Source: Candidatus Thioglobus sp. (lineage in GTDB: Bacteria; Pseudomonadota; Gammaproteobacteria; PS1; Pseudothioglobaceae). Taken from it: a stretch of DNA of 64,000 bases. A program made the position numbers and the translations under genes. Within the stretch, counting starts at the first letter, position 1; each line of letters begins with the position of its first letter. Location: the NCBI GenBank assembly GCA_012959965.1, contig DUCF01000066.1:5886-69885 (forward strand). Reading direction: 5' to 3'. Of the stretch, positions 8,889-17,281 are shown one piece after another. The notes under the pieces were generated by a model that did not search any database, was not told the DNA's origin, and was given only the letters and a program-made list of their open reading frames with translations.

Positions 8889-9845
8889 ATGCTAAATGAC
8901 GTACAAACCTTTTTTGATCAATTTGATCATGAAGATATCACAATGCAATGGTTAAAGGCGAGCCAAGCCGCACTGCAAGTTAAAAATGGCAATGTAGGTA
9001 GATGGTCAGCGGCGCTTGATCTCATAACTCCCGATAAGAAAGGCGTTGCCAGTGTGGCAAAGCCATACATTAGCATTACCAACTCCACTGATGACCAAGC
9101 GCAATTGATTGAGGGCTTAAGTAAGCTGATGCCATGGCGCAAAGGACCATTTTTGATTGACAACTTAGCGCTCGAAAGTGAATGGCAAGGCGACATGAAA
9201 TGGCAACGCCTAAAGCAACATATTCAGCCTCTCAGGGGCAGGAAAGTATTGGATGTGGGTTCTGGTAATGGCTATTTCACTCTAAGAATGGCGCTCGAAG
9301 GTGCGGCACTCGCATTAGGAATTGAGCCATTTTTACTGTTTAACTATCAATTTATGGCAATCAAATCGTTAACGTCATCCTGTACCACGGCGCATTTATT
9401 ACCAATCAGACTTGAGGACATGGCACCCGCGGCCATTTTTGACACTGTGTTTTCAATGGGCGTTCTGTACCACCAAAGAGATCACATGCTGCACTTACAA
9501 CAACTGAAAAAAATGATGGCGCCAGAAGGTGAACTTATTTTAGAAACACTCATCGTTGATGGCGTCAAAGGTCACGCTCTTATTCCACAAGATCGTTACG
9601 CCAGAATGCGCAACGTCCACTGCCTACCCAGCGTAGAAACGCTTAAATCCTGGCTGGAAGAAGCAGAATTCAATCAAATCAAGGTGATTAATGTTTGCAA
9701 AACCACTATTGAGGAGCAGCGCCGTACTGAGTGGATTGGCGAAAATAGCGCCTCTCTCGAAGACTTTCTCGATCCATCGGATGATAATTTGACGATTGAA
9801 GGACTTCCAGCGCCAAAAAGAGTGATTGTCATCGCACAGCAATAG
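8889..9845 (+). CDS. cmoB: tRNA U34 carboxymethyltransferase CmoB
   Basis: CmoB transfers the carboxymethyl group of carboxy-S-adenosylmethionine to 5-hydroxyuridine at the wobble base of certain tRNAs, giving cmo5U. The 318-residue protein has the family N-terminus, then WRKGPFLIDNLALESEW, the SAM-fold motif LDVGSGNGYFTLRM, GIEPFLLFNYQF, and FSMGVLYHQRDH, all hallmarks of CmoB rather than a generic methyltransferase. Length is close to the E. coli protein. Its usual partner CmoA, which makes the cofactor, is not in the window. It starts a rightward run with the ZnuA-like gene and bioC. Confidence 0.95.
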   Translation: MLNDVQTFFDQFDHEDITMQWLKASQAALQVKNGNVGRWSAALDLITPDKKGVASVAKPYISITNSTDDQAQLIEGLSKLMPWRKGPFLIDNLALESEWQGDMKWQRLKQHIQPLRGRKVLDVGSGNGYFTLRMALEGAALALGIEPFLLFNYQFMAIKSLTSSCTTAHLLPIRLEDMAPAAIFDTVFSMGVLYHQRDHMLHLQQLKKMMAPEGELILETLIVDGVKGHALIPQDRYARMRNVHCLPSVETLKSWLEEAEFNQIKVINVCKTTIEEQRRTEWIGENSASLEDFLDPSDDNLTIEGLPAPKRVIVIAQQ

Positions 9846-9887
9846 GTCGCATTCAAGTATAATTTACCCTTGAATTTAAGGCATGCA

Positions 9888-10760
9888 ATGATCTCTCGTC
9901 TTTACCTAAGTTTGGCTCTTTTATTACTCACTTACAGCGCCAGCGCTCAAAGTACACCTAGCGTTGTGGTAAGTATTAAACCTATTCACTCAATCGTCTC
10001 AAGCCTTATGCAAGGCGTTGGTGTGCCTCAACTATTGCTAGAAACTAATGAGTCCGCCCATGGCTTTCATATTCGGCCATCTCAGGTGATGGCTATTGAA
10101 AATGCAGATCTCATTGTCTCGATTGACCCTAAATTTGAGGCTGGATTAGCAAACATCCTTAGTACTTACAGCGCCTCATCTCAACTGATTATTAGCGAGT
10201 TAAATCTTGCTAACTTTTATACTTTTAGAGGGAATGGCGAGGCAGGAGAGCACGATTACCACTTGTGGCTAGATGTCAACAATGTCAGGGCTGTCGCCAA
10301 ACATCTGGCCAATCGCTTGATTAAAATCGATGCAGACAATACCTCTACATATTCCAGAAATTTAGAAGCTCTTAATGTCAAATTACTGCAGCTTCACAAA
10401 GATAATAACGCTCAATTAGCAGAACTTGCTGAGATCAATTTTGCCAATTATTCTGACACGATTCAATATTTTGAAAAAAGTTACAACCTCAACCAACCCA
10501 TTATCATCACACCCTATCATGGCGCAAGGCTTAGTATTCGCGGCGTATTGAATGCCAAAAAGAAAATGAAACAACAGCAAGTAAAATGCTTACTTCACAC
10601 CAATGAAATTAGCCTTGAAAAAACAGACGTTATCGTTGAAGGCGTGGCAATTATGCGCAATGAAATCAGCATACTAGGCAACGAACTTGAAAGCGGCCCA
10701 GACCAATATTTCAATTTAATGAAAAACCTCACCTCACAAATATCACAATGTCTCCGATAA
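9888..10760 (+). CDS. ZnuA-like periplasmic metal-binding protein
   Basis: This is a substrate-binding protein of the zinc/manganese ABC transporter family (cluster A-I). A signal peptide (LYLSLALLLLTYSASA) is followed by VVVSIKPIHSIVSSLMQGV, then metal-ligand regions: His in ESAHGFHIRPSQ, His in HDYHLWLDVNNV, and the C-terminal PYHGARLSIRG and EGVAIM. The acidic/His-rich loop typical of ZnuA is short (GEAGEHDYH). The start at 9888 follows AAGG six bases upstream; a TTG at 9870 is in frame but less likely. No permease or ATPase lies nearby, so its transporter is encoded elsewhere or it works alone. It overlaps bioC by 13 bases. Confidence 0.82.
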   Translation: MISRLYLSLALLLLTYSASAQSTPSVVVSIKPIHSIVSSLMQGVGVPQLLLETNESAHGFHIRPSQVMAIENADLIVSIDPKFEAGLANILSTYSASSQLIISELNLANFYTFRGNGEAGEHDYHLWLDVNNVRAVAKHLANRLIKIDADNTSTYSRNLEALNVKLLQLHKDNNAQLAELAEINFANYSDTIQYFEKSYNLNQPIIITPYHGARLSIRGVLNAKKKMKQQQVKCLLHTNEISLEKTDVIVEGVAIMRNEISILGNELESGPDQYFNLMKNLTSQISQCLR

Positions 10761-11533
10761 GGCCCAGTTTCAATAAAGCAGCTTCACAGTATAATGCTCA
10801 CGCATTTTTACAAGATGAGATAGCGCTTCGTCTTTCAGAAAAGCTTAATGTCATTGCAATCAATCCTGGAGTGGTGATAGATTTAGGCGCAGGCACGGGT
10901 CTATTAAGCAGCAAACTCTCGCAAAAACTGCCGAACGCACAACTGGTTTGTGTTGATTTCGCCCAGCAATCATTACAATCAAACCCAGCCCAATACAAGG
11001 TTTGTGCAGATGCTCACCAGTTACCATTTGCGGATAAAAGCATTGACTTCATTGCCTCCAACCTAATGATGCAATGGTGTCCAGATTTAAAAATTCTGTT
11101 TACTGAGTGTCATCGAGTATTAAAACCTGGTGGCCTAATGCTTTTCTCAACTTTTGGCCCAGACACACTGAAAGAATTAAAGCGCAGTTGGTCTGTCGTC
11201 GACTCCGAGCCTCATGTCAACACGTTTACGGACATGCACGATATTGGCGACCAAATGCTACAATCTGGCTTTAACAACCCTATTATGGAAATGGAGACAC
11301 TCACCCTAACCTATGAAAAGGTCATCGATCTGATGCGAGACTTAAAAGGCATTGGCGCGCAAACTGTACGTAACCGCTCAAAATCATTAATGGGAAAAAC
11401 AAAGTTTAGCAAGATGATTGAGATGTATGAGGCCTATCGAAAAGAGGGCAAATTACCCGCAACTTACGAAGTAGTTTACGGCCATGCTTGGAAGAGCGAG
11501 AATAAACTCAACCAAATCGCACTAGAAAATTAA
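10748..11533 (+). CDS. bioC: Malonyl-[acyl-carrier protein] O-methyltransferase
   Basis: BioC methylates the free carboxyl of malonyl-ACP so that fatty-acid synthesis can build the pimeloyl chain of biotin. The 261 residues contain FNKAASQYNAHAFLQDEIA at the N-terminus, SAM motif I VIDLGAGTGLLS, the acidic end of strand 2 (CVDFAQQ), and the BioC-type segment ASNLMMQWCPDLKILFTECHRVLKPGG. The tail (VVYGHAWK) also fits. The start lies inside the upstream ZnuA-like gene. The stop overlaps the convergent ybjQ-type gene. Other biotin genes are not in the window. Confidence 0.93.
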   Translation: MSPIRPSFNKAASQYNAHAFLQDEIALRLSEKLNVIAINPGVVIDLGAGTGLLSSKLSQKLPNAQLVCVDFAQQSLQSNPAQYKVCADAHQLPFADKSIDFIASNLMMQWCPDLKILFTECHRVLKPGGLMLFSTFGPDTLKELKRSWSVVDSEPHVNTFTDMHDIGDQMLQSGFNNPIMEMETLTLTYEKVIDLMRDLKGIGAQTVRNRSKSLMGKTKFSKMIEMYEAYRKEGKLPATYEVVYGHAWKSENKLNQIALEN

Positions 11534-11862
11534 GATACCGACTGGTTTTTTTCCAATTTAACCGCAGTGCCACAAGCAAACAACTCTGCCGAGCCTTGTA
11601 GTACTGTTGACGTGGTAAACCTGACACAAACAATGCCATCAGCGCCCATAGATTTTGCGTCAGCAATCATTCTATCGATCGATTGCTCTCTAGATTCGGC
11701 TATCATCTTAGTATATTCAGTGATTTCACCACCAATCAAAGTGCGTAAGCCCGCAAGAATGTCTTTGCCAATATGTCTCGCGCGAATGGTGTTGCCTTTT
11801 GCAAGGCCAAGCGTTTCGATAACCTGGTAATCTGAAAATGTATCTTGTGTTGTAATTAACAT
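11530..11862 (-). CDS. YbjQ/UPF0145 family protein
   Basis: A 110-residue member of the YbjQ family, small cytoplasmic proteins forming pentamers, annotated as putative heavy-metal-binding although the function is not settled. Family marks are MLITTQDTFSDYQVIETLGLA near the start, RARHIGKDILAGLRTLIGGE, and the core GADGIVCVRFTTSTV. The start is set at 11862 because MLITT is the conserved N-terminus. It is preceded by a 66-residue membrane protein gene on the same strand with a 13-base gap, forming a likely two-gene unit. Confidence 0.9.
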   Translation of the reverse strand: MLITTQDTFSDYQVIETLGLAKGNTIRARHIGKDILAGLRTLIGGEITEYTKMIAESREQSIDRMIADAKSMGADGIVCVRFTTSTVLQGSAELFACGTAVKLEKNQSVS

Positions 11863-11875
11863 CCCAACTCTCCTT

Positions 11876-12076
11876 TTATCTTTTAACTGTTTTTGAATAA
11901 TGATCGTCCTCTTTATTTCTAAGACGCTCAACAATAACCTTGATAATCAATAAAATAACACCCGTAGCCCCAGCAAGTGCAGATAAACCTAAGCCACCAA
12001 CTGGAACAATATCAATCACCACCAGCAGCCAACAAAATGCAGCAATGCCTAACAGTGAATAAGCCAGTCTTTCCAT
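11876..12076 (-). CDS. Small two-helix membrane protein
   Basis: I do not recognise a named family. The 66 residues hold two predicted membrane segments (SLLGIAAFCWLLVVIDIVPV and ALAGATGVILLIIKVIV) and a basic tail ending in TVKR. The start at 12076 follows GGAGA by six bases; an ATG at 12088 in frame overlaps that site and is less likely. It sits directly before the ybjQ-type gene on the same strand, so a shared role in the envelope or stress is possible but unproven. Confidence 0.7.
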   Translation of the reverse strand: MERLAYSLLGIAAFCWLLVVIDIVPVGGLGLSALAGATGVILLIIKVIVERLRNKEDDHYSKTVKR

Positions 12077-12116
12077 GGTCTTCTCCATAACATGATCAGT
12101 GCATTCTACACCAGAC

Positions 12117-12968
12117 CTATATATTTAAAAGCACTTCATCACCCACTTCCACGACAGTCATCAGATTTTCGGCGCTTGAAACAATTGCATTCTGTCCAAA
12201 AATTGCATTTTTCTCATCACCACTCATATTCAATTTAGCCAATGTTGTAAGTGGCTCCTTCGAATTTCTCACAACACCGGTGTCTTGTTGGATTGTTGTA
12301 ATTTTGCAGCGAATACAAGGTTTTTTCATAGCGAACCGATAACGACCAGCCGCCTCATCAAGATAATACGAGGTTTTTTTTTCTATCTTCTCAAGCCCAT
12401 CAACAACAATATTTGGTCGAAAGCAATCCATCGTCACTGCTGATTCACCATTTAATACAAGACTGGTGTTTAAATAATCAAGACTTACACTTGAGGTGAT
12501 TAAATATGGAAACTGGTCGGAAAATGCACTTTGGGCTTGTTCAGAATTCAAGTATTTATTTGGGACTGCTCGCCTCTCATTTGGAGAAAATCTAACCAGC
12601 CTTAGAGCCGATCCCTTGTATTTTCCCAAATGACGAGTGAGCCAAATAGATACCTCTTCCCCCTCATCATACGCCTCACAGCAATCTTGCCAAACTGTTG
12701 CTTTCACCAATGTTTTCCGACCAAAATCCAGCGAAATAACTAAAGGCGTAGAATCTGTGCAATATAGTGTGAGCTTAGTTGAATCAATTTCCACCCCAAT
12801 TGTTGCCATAGATTCAATTTGGCGCTGAGTAATAAAATGATATTGATTATCGGTGATCATCCACTCTCTGTCATATTGAAAGCCATTTATACCAATTTGC
12901 GCCCGCTGAAGCGAGATTCCTGAAAGAGATTTAACAGGGTAAATATACAAATGACTGATATTAATCAT
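12117..12968 (-). CDS. MOSC domain protein (YcbX/mARC-like)
   Basis: This is a molybdenum-cofactor-binding reductase-type protein. The N-terminal MOSC_N beta-barrel starts with ISHLYIYPVKSLSGISL and has GFQYDREWMITD; the MOSC domain follows with FRPNIVVDG and the cofactor cysteine in KKPCIRCKITTI (conserved R-C pattern). At 283 residues it lacks the C-terminal 2Fe-2S ferredoxin domain found in E. coli YcbX, so it resembles the two-domain mARC forms, which reduce N-hydroxylated compounds using partner proteins. It follows plsY by three bases and is probably cotranscribed with it. Substrate inferred only from family. Confidence 0.87.
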   Translation of the reverse strand: MINISHLYIYPVKSLSGISLQRAQIGINGFQYDREWMITDNQYHFITQRQIESMATIGVEIDSTKLTLYCTDSTPLVISLDFGRKTLVKATVWQDCCEAYDEGEEVSIWLTRHLGKYKGSALRLVRFSPNERRAVPNKYLNSEQAQSAFSDQFPYLITSSVSLDYLNTSLVLNGESAVTMDCFRPNIVVDGLEKIEKKTSYYLDEAAGRYRFAMKKPCIRCKITTIQQDTGVVRNSKEPLTTLAKLNMSGDEKNAIFGQNAIVSSAENLMTVVEVGDEVLLNI

Positions 12969-12971
12969 TAA

Positions 12972-13598
12972 TCAGTTTCTTCTATTGCTCAGCCACTGCC
13001 TGTAATTTGGGGTATGTCTATAAAGTATCAACACAAACAGAAACATAGTTGCTATTAGAAAATAGTTGTAATCTAAGTCGAGTAGTGGGGAATACCACTG
13101 CGGCTGATAATGATACGCCCAAACAGTAAAAATCGGAAACACGGCAGTGCCAACAGTAGAGGCAATAAACGGAGTCTTGTTTGAGCAGAAAAAAGCAATA
13201 CCGTACAATAACAAAGAAACCAATATCGCAATGGGTGACAAGACCAGCATAACTCCTGCACTGGTGGCAACACACTTTCCTCCCCTAAATTTTAAGAAAA
13301 CCGGATAGGCATGACCAATGACCGAACTCACGCCAATAACAATCATCAGGTTGTCTGCTAAATTAAGCCAATACTTAGCAAGGATAATGGCGAGAGCGCC
13401 TTTACTGACATCAAAGAACAAGGCCAGTGCGCCTGGAATTTTTCCGGCCGATCGGATGGTGTTAACTGCACCAACATTGCCGCTGCCTTTGGTTCGTATA
13501 TCTACTCCCCACAACTTACCAAAGAGCAAAGAAAATGGAATAGAGCCCAAAAGATAACTGAATAGCGCGATCAAAACAAATTCAATATTAAAAGTCAT
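12972..13598 (-). CDS. plsY: Acyl-phosphate glycerol-3-phosphate acyltransferase
   Basis: PlsY is an inner-membrane enzyme that moves an acyl group from acyl-phosphate to glycerol-3-phosphate, the first step of phospholipid synthesis. The 208 residues have the family's conserved loops: YLLGSIPFSLLFGKLWG, DIRTKGSGNVGAVNTIR, and GHAYPVFLKFRGGKCVATS, with several membrane helices between. The start overlaps the end of the upstream aminotransferase gene by 11 bases. Many gammaproteobacteria have plsY beside tsaD/folB; that is not the case here. Confidence 0.96.
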   Translation of the reverse strand: MTFNIEFVLIALFSYLLGSIPFSLLFGKLWGVDIRTKGSGNVGAVNTIRSAGKIPGALALFFDVSKGALAIILAKYWLNLADNLMIVIGVSSVIGHAYPVFLKFRGGKCVATSAGVMLVLSPIAILVSLLLYGIAFFCSNKTPFIASTVGTAVFPIFTVWAYHYQPQWYSPLLDLDYNYFLIATMFLFVLILYRHTPNYRQWLSNRRN

Positions 13599-14796
13599 TA
13601 CTTGTCGCCTTCTCTAATAATAATCCCAGTCGCTTTACTTCTTTCAAAGACATGCAGTCATAACAAGGAAGATAAATCATTGACTTGATTAATTGTGCCG
13701 CCCTAGATGCAGTATACGCACTTTTTTGAGATGCATCTTCAACCGCAATTAAGCTTTGTCTAGTGGTTGCATCAAAGCCATTTTTTCTAAGCAGCGCAAT
13801 CAAGCCATCAACCTCTTGCTCTTTTTTAACAATAATAGGAAATACCCAATAAATATGACTTGCAGCACCGTCGCCCGGACAACTGTAATATTTACTGGCG
13901 AAGCTGTAGAGTATTTTTCCGCGTTCAGTTTGCGCTCGATAGCGCTGCGAACGATTATCTTTAAAGCGTCTTTTCATCACCGACATTAAAGATGAACAAG
14001 GTCTTTTTCTAATATTTTGAAAAAACCCATCACCGGAAAAACCTTTAGACCACTTATAGAGTATCTTATCGTAATCAATACTAAACCACTGGCAATATTT
14101 AACAAGTACGGCAAATGAGAAACTCAGCGTGAGGGTTTTTAGAAAGCTGTATTTAAGGATTTTTTTCAAATAACTTGACGTGCTTTGAATGGGATAGATC
14201 TTGTATGCTTTAATCATTAATTCTCTTAATGCCGTATCTTGGACTTCTAGTATTGCACCGCCCAGCGCAGTAGCCGTTTTAATGGTACCGAAACTGTACA
14301 TTGAGATATCGGTCAACTCATTAGGCTTGCAACTCTCGACGCCATAGGACTGAGCAAAGTCCTCAATCAGCAAAAGATCTCGATTTTTGACCACACTGAC
14401 AATGTCATCAATTGGACTGTGGGTGCCGAATAAGTGCGTAATAATAACCGCACAAGTGTTATCGGTAATAAGCGCCTTAACCGAGTTTGCACTGGGCAGA
14501 GTCGTGCGCTCATCTATCTCAAGGGGCACAGCAACCAAACCATGCTCTTCTATGATGCTAATCATATCCGGAATAGTGAGAGCTGAAATAAGCACTTCAC
14601 CGCCCTCCTGATAACTCAACGTTTTGAGTAATAAATCAAAGCCCGTTCTAACCGAAAAGCAGGTGAATGTCGACTGATCACCCCACTGCGCGTTGATCGC
14701 TTTTATGGTTTTGCTGAAATTGGGCGGAACAATGCACTTGCCCATGCCAAATAAGAGATCTGAATATGAAATGTCTATGCGCTTTCTAATCCACAT
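13588..14796 (-). CDS. DegT/DnrJ/EryC1/StrS-family PLP aminotransferase
   Basis: Family members transfer an amino group to keto-sugars or related carbonyl compounds using pyridoxal phosphate. The 402-residue protein shows the fold's landmarks: VRTGFDLLLKTL at the cofactor phosphate end, VIITHLFG, the LLIEDFAQSYG motif with the PLP-stacking Asp, and the Schiff-base lysine in MYSFGTIKTATALGGAIL. The middle contains an unusual hydrophobic/basic stretch (about residues 200-260) that is less like standard sugar aminotransferases. No nucleotide-sugar or glycosyltransferase genes are adjacent, so its product is unknown. It overlaps plsY by 11 bases. Confidence 0.85.
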   Translation of the reverse strand: MWIRKRIDISYSDLLFGMGKCIVPPNFSKTIKAINAQWGDQSTFTCFSVRTGFDLLLKTLSYQEGGEVLISALTIPDMISIIEEHGLVAVPLEIDERTTLPSANSVKALITDNTCAVIITHLFGTHSPIDDIVSVVKNRDLLLIEDFAQSYGVESCKPNELTDISMYSFGTIKTATALGGAILEVQDTALRELMIKAYKIYPIQSTSSYLKKILKYSFLKTLTLSFSFAVLVKYCQWFSIDYDKILYKWSKGFSGDGFFQNIRKRPCSSLMSVMKRRFKDNRSQRYRAQTERGKILYSFASKYYSCPGDGAASHIYWVFPIIVKKEQEVDGLIALLRKNGFDATTRQSLIAVEDASQKSAYTASRAAQLIKSMIYLPCYDCMSLKEVKRLGLLLEKATSNDF

Positions 14797-14830
14797 AGCA
14801 AGGCGATTGTAACGATTGCAACATAAAGCT

Positions 14831-14860
14831 CATTATAGGTTTTGCATGAGACCTATAATG
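14831..14860. repeat. Perfect 10-bp inverted repeat
   Basis: The arms cattataggt (14831-14840) and acctataatg (14851-14860) are exact reverse complements around a 10-base loop. It lies between the start of the aminotransferase gene and the end of the decayed DUF1801 gene. There is no T run on either side, so it is not a standard terminator; it could be an operator overlapping the aminotransferase promoter, since each arm includes a TATAAT-like word. Confidence 0.6.
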
Positions 14861-14865
14861 ATTAA

Positions 14866-15303
14866 CTATTGCCTAATAGTTGATTGATATTGGGTAATCC
14901 ACTCATCAACACTCACTTTTCTTACCAATTGAGCAATAAGCTCTAGGGGTAAGCTACTAAAGTCTTTAAAGCGAGTGCAAGATTTACTCATATCAAGTTT
15001 TCTCCTTGAGTGTTTTAGGCGCTCTACCACAAACCAGTCAAGCAACTCTGGCATGGCGTATATGCCCATGTGATAAAAACCAACAAAATGTTTTTGTGGG
15101 GCCAAATTAATAAAAGGCAGGGGTAGCTTTGGATTACAGTGACAATCCGCCGAAAAAAGACTATGTGGCACTACGTAGTCAATCATCCCAACTCGCTACC
15201 CCTCCAAGCTCTTAGGGATATTGCCTATAATTGTCTTTCTGAGCACAATAAAACCAGCTCGCCTCTCACGCGGAACTTTTGTCAAATACTCCTCAACAGT
15301 CAA
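14866..15303 (-). pseudogene. Decayed DUF1801 family gene
   Basis: The open part from 15186 down reads as the middle and end of a DUF1801 protein: GMIDYVVPHSLF, CNPKLPLPFINLAPQKHF, GFYHMGIY, and a C-terminal LELIAQLV. The missing N-terminal part is readable in the same frame upstream to a TTG at 15303 (TVEEYLTKVPRERRAG, then NIPKSLEG). It is interrupted by a TAG at 15198-15196. Compared with the family, about four residues are also missing between SLEG and GMIDY, where a FEEVISY-like segment is expected. Nonsense plus in-frame loss argues for real decay rather than a read error. The family's function is not established. Confidence 0.72.
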
Positions 15304-15324
15304 CGCTTAAGATTGCATAATTAA

Positions 15325-16335
15325 TTATAAATCACCATAATTGGTTAAAAAACCTGGCGACTCATCAGCAAGATCTTTAATGGCGACCTCAACCTCTTTG
15401 ATGGCGCTTTTGAGTTCGCCAATAATATAATTTTTATCCTTGGTAAACGGCAGTTCATCAATCAAGCGGTCAAGTCGACCTCGAGCCAACCAGGCCTTAT
15501 GGCGCGCCCATTCAGGGAGCAAAACATCGTGAGGGTCAACAGCTTTAATATCAGAAAAACGAGAGAAGTCGGGTGATGTAGTATCAAGTGGTACGTAACC
15601 ATTTACCATTGTTATACGGTCATAAACCGCCTTTAATTTCGCCCCACGATGGACAATCATGCCGCCTTGCATAACCACCATGTAACCAGGACCCGGGAAG
15701 TTAGGGCTCACAATTCGATGTTCAGGCATTGGTTGACCGTTACGGGTAATTTCTGCTACTTCGGCTTTTGTTCCCAAAAAATATTGAAATTCACCGCCCA
15801 CTTGCTCTCTTGGATCTGAAACCATCAACACATAATCCAATCCCAGCGTATCACTGTGCCATTTATCTATCGCTCGATCGAGATCATCAGGCGCATAATT
15901 ACAGTGGCCCAAATGCAATGGAATACTATGTGGCGCAACAGCAATACCGTAGATTTCTGAAAGAAATTTTGACACTTTTGGGCATAAACATAAGTCTCGC
16001 AAAAAACGAGATCGATACACACCCCCACGTAGTATGTATTGAATTCTCTCTCCACCCGTCACTGTGTATTGCCTTAACTGTTGCACAACATTCATTAATG
16101 CCGCCACACCTTCGTCTGAAAGTAGTCGCGCAACTCCAGAAATGCCGTAATCTGTAGGGCACTGTTCAATTTCAGCATCACTGTAACCAAAATCTCGTAA
16201 AGAGAGTGATTCTTTCGGATACTCTAAAGCCAAATGCTTATCTGAATTATAGGTCGGTTCATCATCCAAGTATTGATAACCTTCTGGCAAGGTTTTCGGG
16301 AATGCAATTGGTTGGTTTTTTGTTTGTTTCCTCAT
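15325..16335 (-). CDS. Fe(II)/2-oxoglutarate-dependent oxygenase-like protein
   Basis: A 336-residue protein resembling the phytanoyl-CoA dioxygenase-like part of the double-stranded beta-helix oxygenases. The facial triad can be proposed as His and Asp in DKWHSDTLGLDYVLM and the distal His in GMIVHRGAKLKAVYDR, with the following Arg as the 2-oxoglutarate salt bridge. A central beta region (GGEFQYFLGT, GYMVVMQGG) fits the fold. The C-terminal 60 residues are helical and charged. The start ATG at 16335 has no good ribosome site. It stands alone between a decayed gene and an ABC exporter, so the substrate is unknown. The fold call is fairly safe; the reaction is inference. Confidence 0.7.
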   Translation of the reverse strand: MRKQTKNQPIAFPKTLPEGYQYLDDEPTYNSDKHLALEYPKESLSLRDFGYSDAEIEQCPTDYGISGVARLLSDEGVAALMNVVQQLRQYTVTGGERIQYILRGGVYRSRFLRDLCLCPKVSKFLSEIYGIAVAPHSIPLHLGHCNYAPDDLDRAIDKWHSDTLGLDYVLMVSDPREQVGGEFQYFLGTKAEVAEITRNGQPMPEHRIVSPNFPGPGYMVVMQGGMIVHRGAKLKAVYDRITMVNGYVPLDTTSPDFSRFSDIKAVDPHDVLLPEWARHKAWLARGRLDRLIDELPFTKDKNYIIGELKSAIKEVEVAIKDLADESPGFLTNYGDL

Positions 16336-16519
16336 CACTAATCAAGTTGAAAAACTCAGATTGTAAATGACTTTAACGCCCAATATAAAAAAATCATAAT
16401 AATAACGATGTTAAATTCAACTAACCATTAAGCTTTAAGTCGAATCGTAACTCATCAGGACACCCAAAAAACCTTTATTGCAATGAGGCTTAACATGGCT
16501 GCCAAGAGATAAATTGGCT

Positions 16520-17281
16520 CTACTGCTTAAGTCGATAGCCTGTCTTAAACATCCAGGCAACAATCGCCATACAAGCACCTAAAAATATCAGAATCATTGT
16601 CAAACTAGTTCCGATACTAACATCACTTACTTCAAAAAAGCTCCAACGAAACCCACTAACTAAATACAGTACCGGGTTGAATAAAGTCACTTTTTGCCAA
16701 AATTCTGGAAGCATACTGATGGAGTAAAAACTACCTCCCAAAAAAACCAAAGGTGTAACAATCAATAGCGGAACCACTTGTAGTTTCTCGAAATTGCCCG
16801 CCCATAGGCCAATAATAAAGCCAAACAAACTAAAAGTGATGCAAGTAAGTACTAAGAAAGACAGCATCCATATAGGATGATCGATTTGCAGCTCAACAAA
16901 AAAGCTGGCAGTAATCAAGATTACAGCCGCTAGAATGAGTGACTTGCTTGCTGCTGCGCCAACATAGCCGATTAGCACTTCGAAGAATGAAAGTGGCGCC
17001 GAGAGAATCTCGTAAATTGTGCCCGTAAATTTTGGAAAGAATATCCCAAATGAAGCATTAGAGATGCTCTGCGTCAAAATGGAAAGCATAGTTAATCCAG
17101 GCACAATAAAGAGCCCGTAAGAGACGCCTTCAATGCTGTCAATACTTGCGCCTATTGCTGCACCGAAAACAATAAAGTACAGCGCTGTAGAAATAACTGG
17201 TGAAGCAATACTTTGAAACAAAGTTTGCCAAAAACGGGTCATCTCGTTGAGATAAATCACTTTGATTGCACGGAAATTCAT
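16520..17281 (-). CDS. ABC-2 type transporter permease
   Basis: The membrane half of an exporter: 253 residues with about six hydrophobic segments and the ABC-2 signature order ([27 protein letters not shown]-like [44 protein letters not shown]). This pattern is closest to the YadH-type permeases. The start codon overlaps the stop of the ATPase gene by four bases, so the two form one transporter. The exported compound is unknown. Confidence 0.9.
   Translation of the reverse strand: MNFRAIKVIYLNEMTRFWQTLFQSIASPVISTALYFIVFGAAIGASIDSIEGVSYGLFIVPGLTMLSILTQSISNASFGIFFPKFTGTIYEILSAPLSFFEVLIGYVGAAASKSLILAAVILITASFFVELQIDHPIWMLSFLVLTCITFSLFGFIIGLWAGNFEKLQVVPLLIVTPLVFLGGSFYSISMLPEFWQKVTLFNPVLYLVSGFRWSFFEVSDVSIGTSLTMILIFLGACMAIVAWMFKTGYRLKQ

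Noticed and set aside
15139-15324. Small plus-strand frame opposite the DUF1801 remnant
   Set aside because: It is antisense to readable DUF1801 coding sequence and has no ribosome site.
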